From contig NW_003210458.1 of assembly GCF_000006405.1 (NCBI RefSeq), forward strand, positions 163,032-205,735: DNA of 42,704 nt. The letters run 5' to 3'. Position numbers and translations under genes: made by a program. Under the pieces are notes generated by a model. That model ran no database searches. It was not told the origin of the DNA and saw nothing but the letters and a program-made list of their open reading frames with translations. This DNA is from Perkinsus marinus ATCC 50983 (lineage: Eukaryota > Perkinsozoa > Perkinsida > Perkinsidae). Position 1 is the stretch's first letter. Every line of letters begins with the position of its first letter. Shown here in pieces: positions 12,451-22,654 of this stretch.

Positions 12451-12670
12451 CGATCAAGTATTTGCTATTTTTGTTCTAAGGCGAGCGCTATTTCATTTGG
12501 TTCAGAAGTGGTTTGAGAGTGGTACAAGCTCAATCAACTGGGTCAAATTTTCCACAAAAGGAACGATTTTAGCACAGAAGTGGTTCGCGGAGCGAAGCGC
12601 TTCCCGAAGGGAAGTTTTTAAAATAGGGGCGAGCGCTACTTGATTTGGTACAAAAGTGGATTAGTACAAA
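12447..12670 (+). repeat. Direct repeat related to family A core
   Basis: ggcgagcgctatttcatttg (about 12480) and ggcgagcgctacttgatttg (about 12629) recur about 150 bp apart, each followed by ggt.ca.aagtgg. The first is preceded by tcgatcaagt, as in family A introns. Between them lies gcggagcgaagcgcttcccg, a short inverted repeat. Confidence 0.6.
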
Positions 12671-12996
12671 AGTGGCGTAATCGGCGAGAAATGATGTATC
12701 CAACGGAGCGGTGATGATTGTCATCATTATCATTTACATCCTCTAGCTAACTCATCAGAGTATAATGTGCATCGATGCAAGTCTCTCTAAACCATAATCG
12801 TAGGCGTTGGACTTTAGACCCACACACGAACCGTTTGACAGAATAATGCTTGTTTTCGCGAACTTGTAGAGAAACTGATTCTAATGTCCATCTCGGTTAC
12901 GCTGATGTGAAGATCCTCCATAGGAAACTCAAGCAATACGCAACACTGAGGAGAAATTCAATTACTAAACAATACGGTTTATAACAACAGAGCACA

Positions 12997-14498
12997 TCAA
13001 CCAAGATGGTTAACATTCACATTCGCCGGACGCCGTTCGCTGTTTATGTACTCTTTAATGTTGGGTATTCGACTGAAGTATTCGTGGAATTCAACCCTGA
13101 AAGGAAAGGATCTCGATCAATGGAGTTTCACAACCCGTTTTACGTAAAGTGGCGTAAAACTCGGTGAAAAACTCGATATTCGCAGTGGTATTGAAATATA
13201 TTTTTCACTAGTCTTTTCCATATCACTAGAGTGAAACTCCAATGAAACAAACAGTGGGAAAAATGCAAATGGTCAACTACATGTGTTGGTGACAAGAAAA
13301 AAATTTTGGGAAAATTCTTGTCGAATTCGTATATAGTGAGGAAGCTCCTGAGCTGAGCTGAATATATATTTTCACACTCGAAATACCACAACAATTTCCA
13401 CGACTAACGAAGTTCAACAACACTTACAGTTGTGGAAACCACTTCTCGAAATTTCGAGATTGATTAACAGCCTTCCGCAGATGAAGATCAAGAACATCAT
13501 AAAGCTGTACATGTCCAATGTTGAGAGAGCTCTTATAATCAGCGAAGTTTCGTAGGAATAACTGGTAGATGAAAAACATATGAGCACCTGAGTAAAAATG
13601 GACACAACTATTCTGCACGCATGCACATCCGTCTCGTCACCTTTGTTATCGCCGCATCTACTGCTTGGGTCAATGTGCTTCTTTTCATAAACCGCAACGG
13701 CCTCCGATGAGAACTGCCCAATGTACGCGAGATTATAATATCTACAAAGATACGCCCTGCGCACAGCGAAGAAACTGCCGAGTTCTCACTCCAGCCTTAT
13801 CGATTCGAGACCACTGAGCATCTCGTCTATCGCAGCGAGCTCAGCTGGAGTTCCGCAATACATAGCGTTCAACCGACCAAGATACCTACAAGTGGGAAAA
13901 TACGCACATGGGCATGAAAATTCCCGCAATCTAGTATAGTTAGTGAAAAAGCGAACACTATCCCTACCTCAGGATAGCATCCATCTGAGCAATAGTTCGC
14001 CCCCGATGAACAAGCAGTGGCACTTGACCGAAGGGCGCATCAGCAAAACCAGCATGGCTCTTCATATCACTGTAGTTTACGTCAACCTAATAATGATGCG
14101 AATTCTATCCTTGACACAGAAAGTGCTTCGTACAGTACGTGTGAATTTGATCGATGCAAATGTGTGTTATTTTGTAGGACAAATTATAGTGAACAAGTTG
14201 TCGCTATCATCACAGTCCCAAACGGGTGCTTTCATCACAACATATGTTCATAGCCATTGTATATGCGATATAGTTTAATCTCGGAAAAAATAACACACAT
14301 TTGCATATCAAATTGACACGCACTGTAATCCAACCACGACCACTACTTCATCATAGTCGCTCAAGTGAATTCCCATAAAAAGCCCACCTCTGTGTAGTTG
14401 AGACCATTGAGCTCTAGCATAAGGCGAACCGGTTCTCCTCGTCCCCTCATCGGGAAGTATTTCAACGAATATTCAACAGGTGTGTTGTCATCCGTCAT
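12997..14498 (-). CDS. Glutathione S-transferase, sigma-like (complete)
   Basis: Conjugates glutathione to electrophiles. Six exons: 14498-14388, 14086-13968, 13885-13790, 13756-13641, 13587-13428 and 13096-12997, total 702 nt, 233 residues plus TGA. The N-terminal thioredoxin-like domain has YSLKYFPMRGRGEPVRLML (Tyr near residue 9 is the likely catalytic residue) and FGQVPLLV with the conserved cis-Pro, then AQMDAILRYLGR. The C-terminal helical domain ends RIPNIKEYINSERRP. All five introns are GT-AG with matching phase. Introns are 301, 82, 33, 53 and 331 nt; three contain mobile elements (M2; an M3 derivative that is the whole intron; M1 plus M3). Start ATG at 14498 follows an M3-like fragment. 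Sigma class is inferred from the N-terminal motif. Confidence 0.95.
13121..13241 (+). repeat. M1 element in GST intron 5
   Basis: Starts tggagtttcacaacccgttt and ends tagagtgaaactcca. Flanked by caa/aat, so a TA-rich target is possible. Confidence 0.9.
13250..13382 (-). repeat. M3 element in GST intron 5, internally shortened
   Basis: acagtgggaaaaatgcaaat, ggtcaactacatgtgttggt, then gagctgagctgaatatatat. It lies 9 bp beyond the M1 copy, so one intron hosts both. Confidence 0.85.
13886..13967 (-). other. GST intron 2: an M3 derivative exactly filling an intron
   Basis: Transcribed strand: gtagggatagtgttcgcttt ... catgtgcgtattttcccact tgtag. Both M3 ends are present (AGTGTTCGC and GCGTATTTTCCCACT) and the 82-nt intron holds almost nothing else. 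Confidence 0.8.
14134..14332 (+). repeat. M2 miniature inverted-repeat element in GST intron 1
   Basis: Starts acagtacgtgtgaatttgat and ends caaattgacacgcactgta: inverted repeats over about 40 bp per end, flanked by TA. TA flanks and long TIRs suggest a Tc1/mariner- or pogo-type parent. Confidence 0.9.
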
Positions 14499-15037
14499 TA
14501 ACTGTCGCAATCTACCCAAAAAATTAACAAAAAATTTCCATATTGTCACCAAATCAGATGCACATTTTCTGCTGTTTTATAAATCCAACTATCACCTTTC
14601 TGTCAGTCGGCATACCAAAAACTCCACAACTCATAACACAACACGACGTCCCTCGAAACCAATTCTTCTCAACAAATCCGGAAAACCCAAGTTTCATCTT
14701 CTCCTCCGCAACGCAGCACGAATATTTTCCGGAAAACGTTATTTATCGTAATAGCCAAGAAATAAGAGGGTAAAACCAACACCGAAATAGCTAACGTTAG
14801 TAACATACAAAGTTGCTTCAACAGAGTATCTTTGCTACTACCTCCACCACCTCCACCTTCAGCGCACAGCGAAGATTTTCATTGCTACTATCATACACAT
14901 ACAAACCAAACCTATTCTCGCTATTAAATCGAGCGACATCTATACAGTTCACTACTCCGTGCAGCTACGACTTGAAATCGCATAAGATCAACACCATGCG
15001 AAATTATACTTTTCCACATTTTCCCTTTTTCTTCGCC
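14499..15037. other. Intergenic between GST and glycosyltransferase
   Basis: C- and T-rich. Apart from an M3-like fragment near 14530-14575 (tttccatattgtcaccaaat) I see no repeats. The plus-strand ORF at 14813-15229 has skewed composition and overlaps the glycosyltransferase end antisense. The GST promoter should lie at the left edge and the glycosyltransferase 3' end at the right. Confidence 0.5.
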
Positions 15038-18000
15038 TCAAAATTTCTTCTTTTCCCGTCCCGAAGCCGACCACACAAAATTGCCACTTTTATATATTTC
15101 CACCGCTTTCCTTTTTCCGTTTTTCCTCCTCTCCAAATCTTCTTCACAAACCCACACCGAAAACCAATCCACAGTAGAGCTACCCGGAAGTGGCGGCACC
15201 CCAGCACCACACGCCTAATGAGAAAATAATTTTTGCGTTGAGGAAATGCAAGATTGCAAGATTACTACTTTTTTCTCTCTCCCCCTTATCGACGGTGACG
15301 AGAAGCACATTTGGAACATAGCATGGAAAAGACCCGTATAGAGATACCCAATCCCATATGCCAATCTATACAGCGGTACAGCGAAAAACAACAACGACCT
15401 GATGCGTAAAAAGCGCTCGCCCAGATGATCGATATACACTTTCCAATACCTTTTCCAGTGTCTTTTGATCTCCGGTCTCCTCCGGAGCGCCAAACAAACC
15501 TCGCTTATAGACAATGGGTTGAGGACGACATAATATATCTACCGTAAAAAAATTTCCGGAAAATTTTCATTTTTTCCGACCGTAAAAAATTGAAAATCTC
15601 ACTGCCAAAAGAAACTTAGTTTACACGAAAGAATTTCCGCCTTTGAAATTTCGAATGACACCATTATTACCAGAAACAATATAGGTATGTCGATTGGTGC
15701 ACGTAGAAACAGCGTTCCAAGATAAAAGGGTCTGAAAAAAATACACAAAAATCAGAAAAAAACCAAAAAAAATCATCAACCTACCGAGCAACAACGAAAA
15801 AGGCAGGAATAAGATGGTACAAAGCGATGCTGAACTTGGCAATCCATCTGAAAAAAATTCCGAAAAGAGTGGTATGCACGCATACACAAAAGATACTCTA
15901 TATTACTCACCTCGGTGCAGTAGCCACAAAAGGGTTGAAGAACTCCAACGCCAATGTACAGAGCAATCGCCAATCTTTACAGTGCGCACCAAATTGATCA
16001 TGATTAGTGACCCGAACCTAATCCGACATACCATACAAAGGCGAGGAAAATATATTTTCCACTCCCAAATTTTTTCTCATAAATTTTCACAAAATTTTCC
16101 CTTAAGACCTGTGGTGCTGCAGTACTCGAAGCCGCGCCTTTTAATCTCATCTGTGTTATGAACATCCTCTGAGTCAGCTCACCGCCGGACGCACACGTCT
16201 GAAAAAAATGCAAAAAATTTTAAATCCATAACTTAGCGAAAATATTTTCACTCTTTTTTCCAACAGAAAATCATAAAAAAAATTTCCGAAAATTTTTCCC
16301 ACTTTTCCTTACCGCATCAGTTCCATTTAACCTTTCCAGCGTCTCCAAAAGCGCCTTCCTTTCCCACATGCACACCGATTTCGAGGGGACCACTACAGCG
16401 CTCCGACCAAATTTCTGTTGAGTCATCGTTACACTGAATAAAATACGAAATCGATCGCGTGATCGATTTGGTACATACTCTTTACATAGCATCAGCCTTA
16501 AGGAAATAATCATCAACCCAGACGGACTGACCCTGTCCCTGGACAGTCGGCCGAACCGTTGAAGGAAACCACAAGACTTTGCTACCGCTCTTCGCAAGTG
16601 CCTGATGGGAAAAACAAAAAATTTTCCACAAATTTTTCCGGAAAAAATTCTCCACATTCAATCGTCCTAAAAAACCTATATCAGATATCTTGCAATCTTG
16701 CACATCCTTGAATTTCCTCAACGGTCTCACCTTAGTATCGATCTCCATTGACATAGGCAATAGCAAGTCGTCAACCCCATCCACTTCATCGATCACCATG
16801 GCGTAGCGAAATCTACCAAAGGTATCTCCATCGTTTACCACTAACTGTCAACTCACGAGTGAATCTTCGAACTCCCCGAAGATACGCAGTGCCGTCGCAC
16901 TTGGGAGGGGATCCAGAATTTGTTCGCCCAGTGAATGGCAATCGCCTTATCGTCCTCAGGCAAGTACGCATAGTTAATCTCGGGAGACACTGTGTCCTAC
17001 CATCAAAAGCTCGTCGTTAGATAATCGATCACGTGATCGATTTACTACCTGGAGCATCTTCCAACAGTCATCGGCCGGGACCAACCCCGGACCATGATCA
17101 ACCACGAAAACTCGTGAGAACCCCGCTACATTGCTAGGGAAAAGATTAACACACCTGCCAACATTGCGCACTGCCAAGATTCCACCAAAGATACCACTTC
17201 AACGCACCGCAAAGATTCTCAAAGATACCACTTCAACGCACTGCCAAGATTCCACCAAACATACCACTTCAACGCACCGCGAATATTCCACCAAAGATAC
17301 CACTTTAACGCACTGTGAAGATTCTCAAAGATACCACTTCAACGCACTGCGAAGAGTCCACCAAACATACCACTTCAACGCACTGCGAAGATTTTAAAAG
17401 ATACCACTTCAACGCACTGCGAAAATTCCCCCTCCCCCCCTCACCTGCGAACAAGCTTAGCGATTCGTTTCCTCTTGGTGAAATCAGCACAACTGCCGCT
17501 TCTTATGACGATTATTACACACACTTCAGGATCCACGACCGAACCCTGGGTCGGTACTAAAACAAACAATAAACATCTTGCAATCTTACCTAATCTTGCA
17601 TTTCCTCAACGCTATACATTTCCTACCATCTTCAATCGGACTGAACTCATGAGCTCGTCGGGCCCCTTCACCCGAGGACATCCGCTCTGGCTTACTGTCC
17701 ACAACCACCGACGGCCACCTAAAGGAGTCGACGAGGCGTGTAAATTCTCTGGTAGGAACATTCACATGCTCAACTACATGTGTTAGTGACAATGAATGAA
17801 AATTCTAGGAAAATTTTGGGAATTCTTGTCGCTTTTGGTACACTTCTACGGTACATACTTCATACAATAAGACGGAAATACAGAGAATTACTCAATAGCG
17901 ATCATCCGCGAAATCAACAGAAAAAGACCAAATTTTCGCTGAATTTTCAGAAACTTTTATTCCGCCGAATCGGTCCACACAATGAAATTATGCAGATCTT

Positions 18001-21000
18001 AGTGCAAGAGACTTCCAAACAAGTCGATAGGATTCGAACCCACGACCTCCGGATGTACAAACATACCCCCTTACCATTTCGCCATAATTGCCGACGGAAT
18101 CCCCATCAATATCAACACCCCCACATCAGTAAGAACAAGTAAGTCCGTAAAAACCCACGGGGATGACCCCACTTGGTGGATACCTCGTACAGCGTCCAGT
18201 ATACCTGAAAATCTTGCAATCTTGCGCTTCCTTACATTTCCTCAACTCACTCCACCACGAGTACTCAAACAGCTGCCGCGGTGAAACCACGAAAACGAAA
18301 AGACATGCCAAAATCTGGACCACCAGGAAACTGACAAAAACACCAATAATGACCGCGCGCCACGAAATAAAATCTTCACTGTGCGCTCAGAAGATACTCC
18401 CATCCCACTTACAAGATAGCGCGCAATATCGTCTTGAGAAGTCCCCTGACCAACGCGATTCGACGCCTTTTCTCTAACCCAACCTGCCAAAACAGAAATG
18501 AAAATTCCCCAAAAAATCCCCAAAAAATCCCCAAAAAATCCAAAAAAATCCAAAAAATCCAAAAAATTCCAAAAAATCCAAAAAATTCCAAAAAATCCAA
18601 AAAATTCCAAAAATCCAAAAAATTCCAAAAATTTCCGAAAATTTACGGAAATTTACAGAAAAAAACTATTTTCAACAACTCACTCGCATGTTTTTCACTT
18701 GTACATCCCATCCACCAACACGATCTCGACAAAGTGGATTCATCGCACCTAAAAGATACTCCTTCGCAGCGCACTGCCAAGATTTTACCTGTCCCATATC
18801 GCGACGTACTATGCGCTCGTGCGAACATAGCTGTTGGACTAGGGTCGTGGCTCAAGATACTCCTACGATTCAGAAAAGGAGTGGTATGAAATCCCCCTGC
18901 ACGCATGCACATCTCACCCGTGCTCGAAATGCCTATGTACATTCGACTTCAATCCTGACGGCGAATCTTGGTCCGCCGAAAACCCCCGAGCCCCCGGAGA
19001 CATACTCCCATCCTATACAGAAACATCACTAAAATTTTCCCGCGCGCCACGAAATTCCCACTTTTCTTTCCCTCCTCTCCTCATCACTTTCCATATGTCG
19101 TTGTGATTCAACCATATACCTAAACTCGAGTAAATCTTGCAATCTTGCTCTTCCTTACAATTACCTAACGCCCTCTGCTTCCCATCGTCCTTCCACCCTT
19201 CTCCTCATTTCCCGTCTCACGTCGTGCATATGGCAAGCCATCACGGAATCATCAACAGCTTTTTTGCGCGCCTCTTGAATTTCGCGCCACTGAAGAAGAA
19301 AAAAATCTTCCGCGTGCGTAAAGATATTTCTGGTAAGCCCACCCAGAGATAGCTCTCGCGTGCAGTAACGAGAATGATCATAAAGAGACCAGCAATTATG
19401 AATCCTTGAATTACAACTATGTGACCAGGAGAAACCTGAGACAAAAAATGCGGAAAAAAATCGACAAAATCGGAAAAATCGGAAAAAATCGGGAAAAAAT
19501 CTAAATAAAATCGGAAAAATCGGAAAAATCGGGAAAAAAATCTGAAAAAATCTGAAAAAAGCGCAAGAAAAATCGGGAAAAATCGTCAAATTTTGTGTCA
19601 GAAAATCTCCGATACGGAAAACACTCCTAGAAAAACAAAGTCCCCACTATTATCTCAATTTTTTTGTTAACGACTCTGTTGTAAAATAATTTTCCAACGA
19701 AGAAAATTTTCGCGAAAATTACCACCTAGCAAAACTACTTTTTCGATCAGAAAAGCTTCGCTCCGCTCAAACTACTACATTTCCATCTGCTGAACAAATC
19801 GGCTCCAAACCAACAACGGCATTATCAACTGAGATATGATGCGTATCGTCCATCGTCAGCCGAATCGGCGACAAACTACCAATATACGGGGGAAATCTGA
19901 CACACAAAAAAATATTTCGCGCGCCACAAAATTATTTCCTATTACTTTAGGTCTGTCCAAGAAACCGGAGAGGGAGGATCAGAAATCGCAATATCAGAGC
20001 CGACAACATGCGAGCAGGGAATGCTGGAAATACACGTCCAACAATGGGCGTCGGCGCACTCCCCGGAAAATTCGTTTGTGGCGTAAAAACCTGAAAAAAA
20101 ATATCGACTTCACGTGCCACGAAATTATTACTCACCACACTGAGCTCCCGTTTGTAGACTATAATCTGTAATTTGCTGCATTTCAGTTTGACCAACATCG
20201 CGAGTCGGGTCGAATTGAAACCAAAGTCGACACTTGCTGCCCTCAAGCGTCTCGTGGGTACCCGTCACGTCCCATGCTGCAAAAACCTGGTGGACAAAAT
20301 TTTCCGTTTTTCCATAATTTTCCGTGAAAATATGTGATTTTTGGGAAAAATGTAGATTATTTTTCCGGAAAAAATATGTACTCGGAAAAGTTTTCGGCTT
20401 CAATAAAGGAATATATTTCTCGAAAAATACAGAAATTTTCCAGAAAATTTACGGAAAAAAATCGGAAATTTTTTCCTTTTTTTTCGAATGAAATCCTACC
20501 TTCGAATAACCCGGTACGTCATCGTAGATGTGGGCAGGTCTGATACACGTCAATTCGCCAAACCATTGAGTTGATCGAGTGAAGATCGTCGCGCTCACGA
20601 TAATAGATACGGCCTGGCACACAATCCAACCTATTCTGTATCTTGCCAACTCAACCTCAAGATACCACTTACAATCCATATCAACGTGAATAATATCCGA
20701 CAGCAGTACCCGGAAGGATTTACCCACTTTTTCGGTAGTGTACTGCGGAAATATCTGATGATAAGCGAAGCTCCACCCGACCCCATTTCACGCCCAACGA
20801 TTTTACCCGGGTAAAAACGTTACACTCACCTCCTCTCATGATCCATCATTTCCTCTCTAGGAGACACACCCAACTTCGGCGTCCCCACCCGCGTCATCGC
20901 TGCCGAAACCATCAACTCGTCCGTGTCAAGAAGGGCATCTTTATCCGACGCTAAATCTACCGGACTCACACCACCGGCTAACAACATGGTTATGTAAAAA

Positions 21001-21584
21001 GCGCACGCCCGACTAATCGATTTTCATACTTACCTTCAGATCCGAAGGAATCCGCACGGGGACGGAATTTAGGAGAAGATCGTCGCACTCGAGCTAAAAC
21101 GGGGTAAAAAATTCCGGAAAACTCAACCGGGATAATTTCCCCAGAATCCACCAACGATTGACATAACTCCTCCCTACTTGGTCGTTCTTCCTCTATTTCA
21201 AATTCCATCGGCGGTGATGATGCGTATGCTACTTCCTGAATCGCATCCTGGGGCTCAACTGGTGGAGGAGTGACGACCTTTCGAGGAGACGGAGCTCTCC
21301 TGAGGAAATGCGCGTGGAATCATCATGAAAAAAAACCGGAAAAACACCGAAAATTCGGGAAAATTTTCCGTTTTTTTCGCTCACCGTGGGCTTTCTGTCG
21401 CCAGTTTAGGTGTGCCAGGATGAAGCGGTGGTCGACGAGGTCCATGTAATGGTTGATCTCGGGGACCTAAAGTGAATCTTACTCGCTTGAACCTAAGATA
21501 CCATCCCCTACTCCTTTGTGTGAGAACACGCCCTCTAGACTGGTTACCGCTTGAAGACGTTTCCCGACGTTGCGCTGGCGGCAT
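15038..21584 (-). CDS. Membrane glycosyltransferase, family 2-like, very intron-rich
   Basis: Likely a processive cell-surface polysaccharide synthase resembling chitin, hyaluronan or cellulose synthases; substrate unknown. Start ATG 21584 (MPPAQRRETSSSG), stop TGA 15038-15040. The N-terminal half holds membrane segments (IVVIQGFIIAGLFMIILV near 19410; LVVQILACLFVFVV near 18300). Best-resolved exons: 17556-17455; 17154-17049 (RVFVVDHGPGLVPADD); 16996-16857 (INYAYLPEDDKAIAIHWAN); 16812-16731 (YAMVIDEVDGVDDLLLP); 16601-16486 (GQSVWVDDYFLKADA); 16433-16313; 16198-16109 (ASGGELTQRM, GED/Q-xx-RW-like); then hydrophobic exons (LFLVIMVSFEIS near 15680; LFFAVPLYRLAYGIGYLY, 15398-15269) and 15214-15038. 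I count at least 18 introns, carrying families A-D, tRNA-like sequence and a tandem array. It could be two genes; exon order in 18900-20500 is provisional. Confidence 0.6.
15215..15268 (-). other. Family D intron, inverted orientation (54 nt)
   Basis: gtagtaatcttgcaatcttg, catttcctcaacgc..., ...cattag. Joins GREKK to ACGAGVPPLP in phase 0. Confidence 0.75.
15399..15449 (-). other. Family A intron (51 nt)
   Basis: gtattggaaagtgtatatcg, atcatctgggcgagcgcttt, ttacgcatcag. Joins EIKRHWKR to SLLFFAVPLYR in phase 2. Confidence 0.85.
16434..16485 (-). other. Family C palindromic intron (52 nt)
   Basis: gtaaagagtatgtacc, then the palindrome aaatcgatcacgcgatcgat tt, then cgtattttattcag. Joins YFLKADA to VTMTQQKFG in phase 2. 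Confidence 0.8.
16606..16730 (-). other. Intron starting with sense-orientation family D core
   Basis: gtgagaccgttgaggaaatt, caaggatgtgcaagattgca, agatatctgatatag, then about 70 nt more to cccatcag. Stopping at the first AG would bring a stop codon into frame, so the longer form is preferred. Confidence 0.6.
16997..17048 (-). other. Family C palindromic intron (52 nt)
   Basis: gtagtaaatcgatcacgtga, tcgatta ... gatggtag. The core ATCGATCACGTGATCGAT is self-complementary. Joins CWKMLQ to DTVSPEINYAYL in phase 0. Confidence 0.85.
17191..17435. repeat. Tandem array, 7 units alternating 34 and 36 bp
   Basis: The unit head ataccacttcaacgca starts at 17191, 17225, 17261, 17297, 17331, 17367 and 17401. 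Spacings are 34, 36, 36, 34, 36 and 34. Two tails occur: one with tctcaaag or tttaaaag, the other with tccaccaaa. Minus-strand units read gtgcgttgaagtggtatctt..., GT-rich and AG-containing. The whole array lies in one glycosyltransferase intron (17155-17454). Confidence 0.9.
17557..17626 (-). other. Family D intron, sense orientation, expanded core (70 nt)
   Basis: gtaggaaatgtatagcgttg, aggaaatgcaagattaggta, agattgcaag... ttttag. The repeat caagatt appears with an insertion. Joins SPIED to VPTQGSVVD in phase 1. Confidence 0.7.
17755..17850 (-). repeat. M3 fragment in a glycosyltransferase intron
   Basis: aggaacattcacatgctcaa, ctacatgtgttagtgacaat and cttttggtacacttctac match the right half of M3 reversed. 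Confidence 0.75.
18015..18092 (-). other. tRNA-like sequence in intron (group G)
   Basis: Minus strand: atggcgaaatggtaaggggg ... ggaggtcgtgggttcgaatc c. This has D-arm-like and T-arm-like halves (gggttcgaatcc is a T-loop). It follows a plausible donor, g|gtaaggg. No full cloverleaf could be drawn, so it is a tRNA-derived fragment rather than a tRNA gene. Confidence 0.55.
18205..18250 (-). other. Family D intron, sense orientation (46 nt)
   Basis: gtgagttgaggaaatgtaag, gaagcgcaagattgcaagat, tttcag. Joins LFEYSWWS to ILDAVRGIHQVG in phase 1. The whole intron is family D. Confidence 0.85.
18331..18379 (-). other. Family B intron, sense orientation (49 nt)
   Basis: gtgaagattttatttcgtgg, cgcgcggtcattattggtgt, ttttgtcag. 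Precedes the membrane segment FLVVQILACLFVFVV. Confidence 0.75.
18505..18645 (-). repeat. A/T-biased simple repeat in intron
   Basis: Plus strand is an irregular run of caaaaaatc and caaaaaattc motifs (about 14 copies). It fills most of one glycosyltransferase intron. A similar interrupted cggaaaaat run is at 19450-19590. The lysine-rich ORFs crossing it are artefacts of composition. Confidence 0.85.
18750..18789 (-). other. Short intron related to the 17191 array (about 40 nt)
   Basis: gtaaaatcttggcagtgcgc, tgcgaaggagtatcttttag. Shares cttggcagtgcg and gtatctt with single units of the tandem array, so the array unit also exists as a solitary intron. Joins TSRYGTG to AMNPLCRDRVGG. Confidence 0.7.
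19125..19171 (-). other. Family D intron, sense orientation
   Basis: gttaggtaattgtaaggaag, agcaagattgcaagattta, ctcgag. Ends right after the exon EMRRRVEGRWEAEG. Confidence 0.65.
20091..20136 (-). other. Family B intron, sense orientation
   Basis: gtgagtaataatttcgtggc, acgtgaagtcgatatttttt, tcag on the transcribed strand. Other B-core sites in this gene are at 19047-19075 and 19915-19940. Confidence 0.7.
20978..21033 (-). other. Family A intron (56 nt)
   Basis: gtaagtatgaaaatcgatta, gtcgggcgtgcgctttttac, ...gttgttag. Joins ADSFGSEG to GVSPVDLASDKD. Confidence 0.85.
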
Positions 21585-21644
21585 GGAAAACAGGGAAACA
21601 CTAGAATGGTCAAAAACGGCCTCGAAAAATATCTTTCTATATAC

Positions 21645-21833
21645 AGTGCGTGTCAATTTGATATACAAATGTGTGTAATTTTCCGACATTAATCTGAAAC
21701 TATATCGCATACACAATGTAACAATGGCTATGAACTGAAAATTGTCGTAGAATGTTTTTTTCACGACTACTGCATATCACCGCGAATATCGCGTTTTACG
21801 CCACTTCACGTAAAACTGGTTGTGAAACTCCAT
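21645..21833. repeat. M2-half fused to reversed M1 (chimera, copy 1)
   Basis: Begins acagtgcgtgtcaatttgat (M2 end), runs to acaatggctatgaactgaaa, then switches to M1 reversed (cacgactactgcatatcacc) ending tgtgaaactcca. The second copy at 22239 has the same junction. Confidence 0.85.
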
Positions 21834-21954
21834 CAAAATACTCTCATCGCCACTCTCCGTCGAAATTGTTACCAAGCGTAAAATGCTCCTGCCAGGAATC
21901 GAACCCGCGACCCTCAAAAACAATACAGACTCAACTTTATCATCTCCGGTGATT

Positions 21955-22115
21955 CCAACAAAATATGCACATGTTTTGGAAGGAAAAATAAAAATTCTGA
22001 GAAAATTTGCGGAAAATTCTGATTGGTTTCTTTGCACTTCTACTCGAATTTATATGTCAACTTGTACGATTAGTAAACCAGAAAAAAAGCGAACATATAT
22101 TTCACACCGCGTAGT
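21955..22115 (-). repeat. M3 element abutting the gap
   Basis: caaaatatgcacatgttttg, ggtttctttgcacttctact, aaaaaagcgaacatatattt. Nearly complete. Confidence 0.8.
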
Positions 22116-22138
22116 AATATCAAAAGATATGCGCACAG

Positions 22139-22238
22139 NNNNNNNNNNNNNNNNNNNNNNNNNNNNNNNNNNNNNNNNNNNNNNNNNNNNNNNNNNNNNN
22201 NNNNNNNNNNNNNNNNNNNNNNNNNNNNNNNNNNNNNN
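22139..22238. other. Assembly gap (100 N)
   Basis: Exactly 100 N. The same chimeric M2/M1 repeat flanks both sides, which may be why assembly failed here. Confidence 0.95.
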
Positions 22239-22395
22239 GTGTCAATTTGATATGCAAATGTGTGTTATATTTTCCGAGATTAAACTATATCGCATATACA
22301 ATGTAACAATGGCTATGAACTGAAAATTGTCGAAGAATGTATTTTTCACGACTACTGCATATCACCGCGAATATCGCGTTTCACACTTCACCGAA
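22239..22395. repeat. M2-half fused to reversed M1 (chimera, copy 2)
   Basis: gtgtcaatttgatatgcaaa onward matches copy 1 through the M2/M1 junction (ctgaaaattgtcgaagaatg), then the M1 part ends early at tttcacacttcacc. Confidence 0.85.
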
Positions 22396-22654
22396 TATCA
22401 ACGATTATATGCAACAACGATTACAACGAGAGAATATCCGATTGATACACAAAACGTGCATAAAACGAAAAAACGATGGAAAAAAATCCCAAATTTTCCC
22501 ATATTTTTCGATTTTTTCCTATTCTAAATAAAATTTTCCTCTCGAAAACTGAAAATTTCCCTCACGATGCATATCATTTTTCAAACATTTTCTTCACAAA
22601 TAGAAATCATTGCAGAAAAAATTTTCCGGAAAAAATGCCAGAAAACCGCGAAAG

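Noticed and set aside
14813-15229. 138-residue plus-strand ORF
   Set aside because: Strong composition bias (Phe/Ser/Pro from pyrimidine-rich DNA), no family likeness, and antisense to the glycosyltransferase terminal exon.
16440-16475. Palindrome ATCGATCGCGTGATCGAT as a transcription-factor operator
   Set aside because: All four good copies lie inside phased introns with the same spacing to GT and AG, which fits an intron family better than promoter sites.
17191-17435. CRISPR array
   Set aside because: Units are contiguous 34/36-bp tandem copies without unique spacers, and the genome is eukaryotic with spliced genes.
18434-18752. Lysine/proline-rich ORFs (repeating IPKNPKNSK-type) as a repetitive protein
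   Set aside because: They are translations of an A-rich simple repeat within an intron of the minus-strand glycosyltransferase; other frames give equally repetitive products.
19161-19589. 142-residue minus ORF as a single exon
   Set aside because: Its first part is a translated simple repeat (Phe-rich) and its middle reads through the better frame containing a membrane helix; only the last about 50 residues look genuine.
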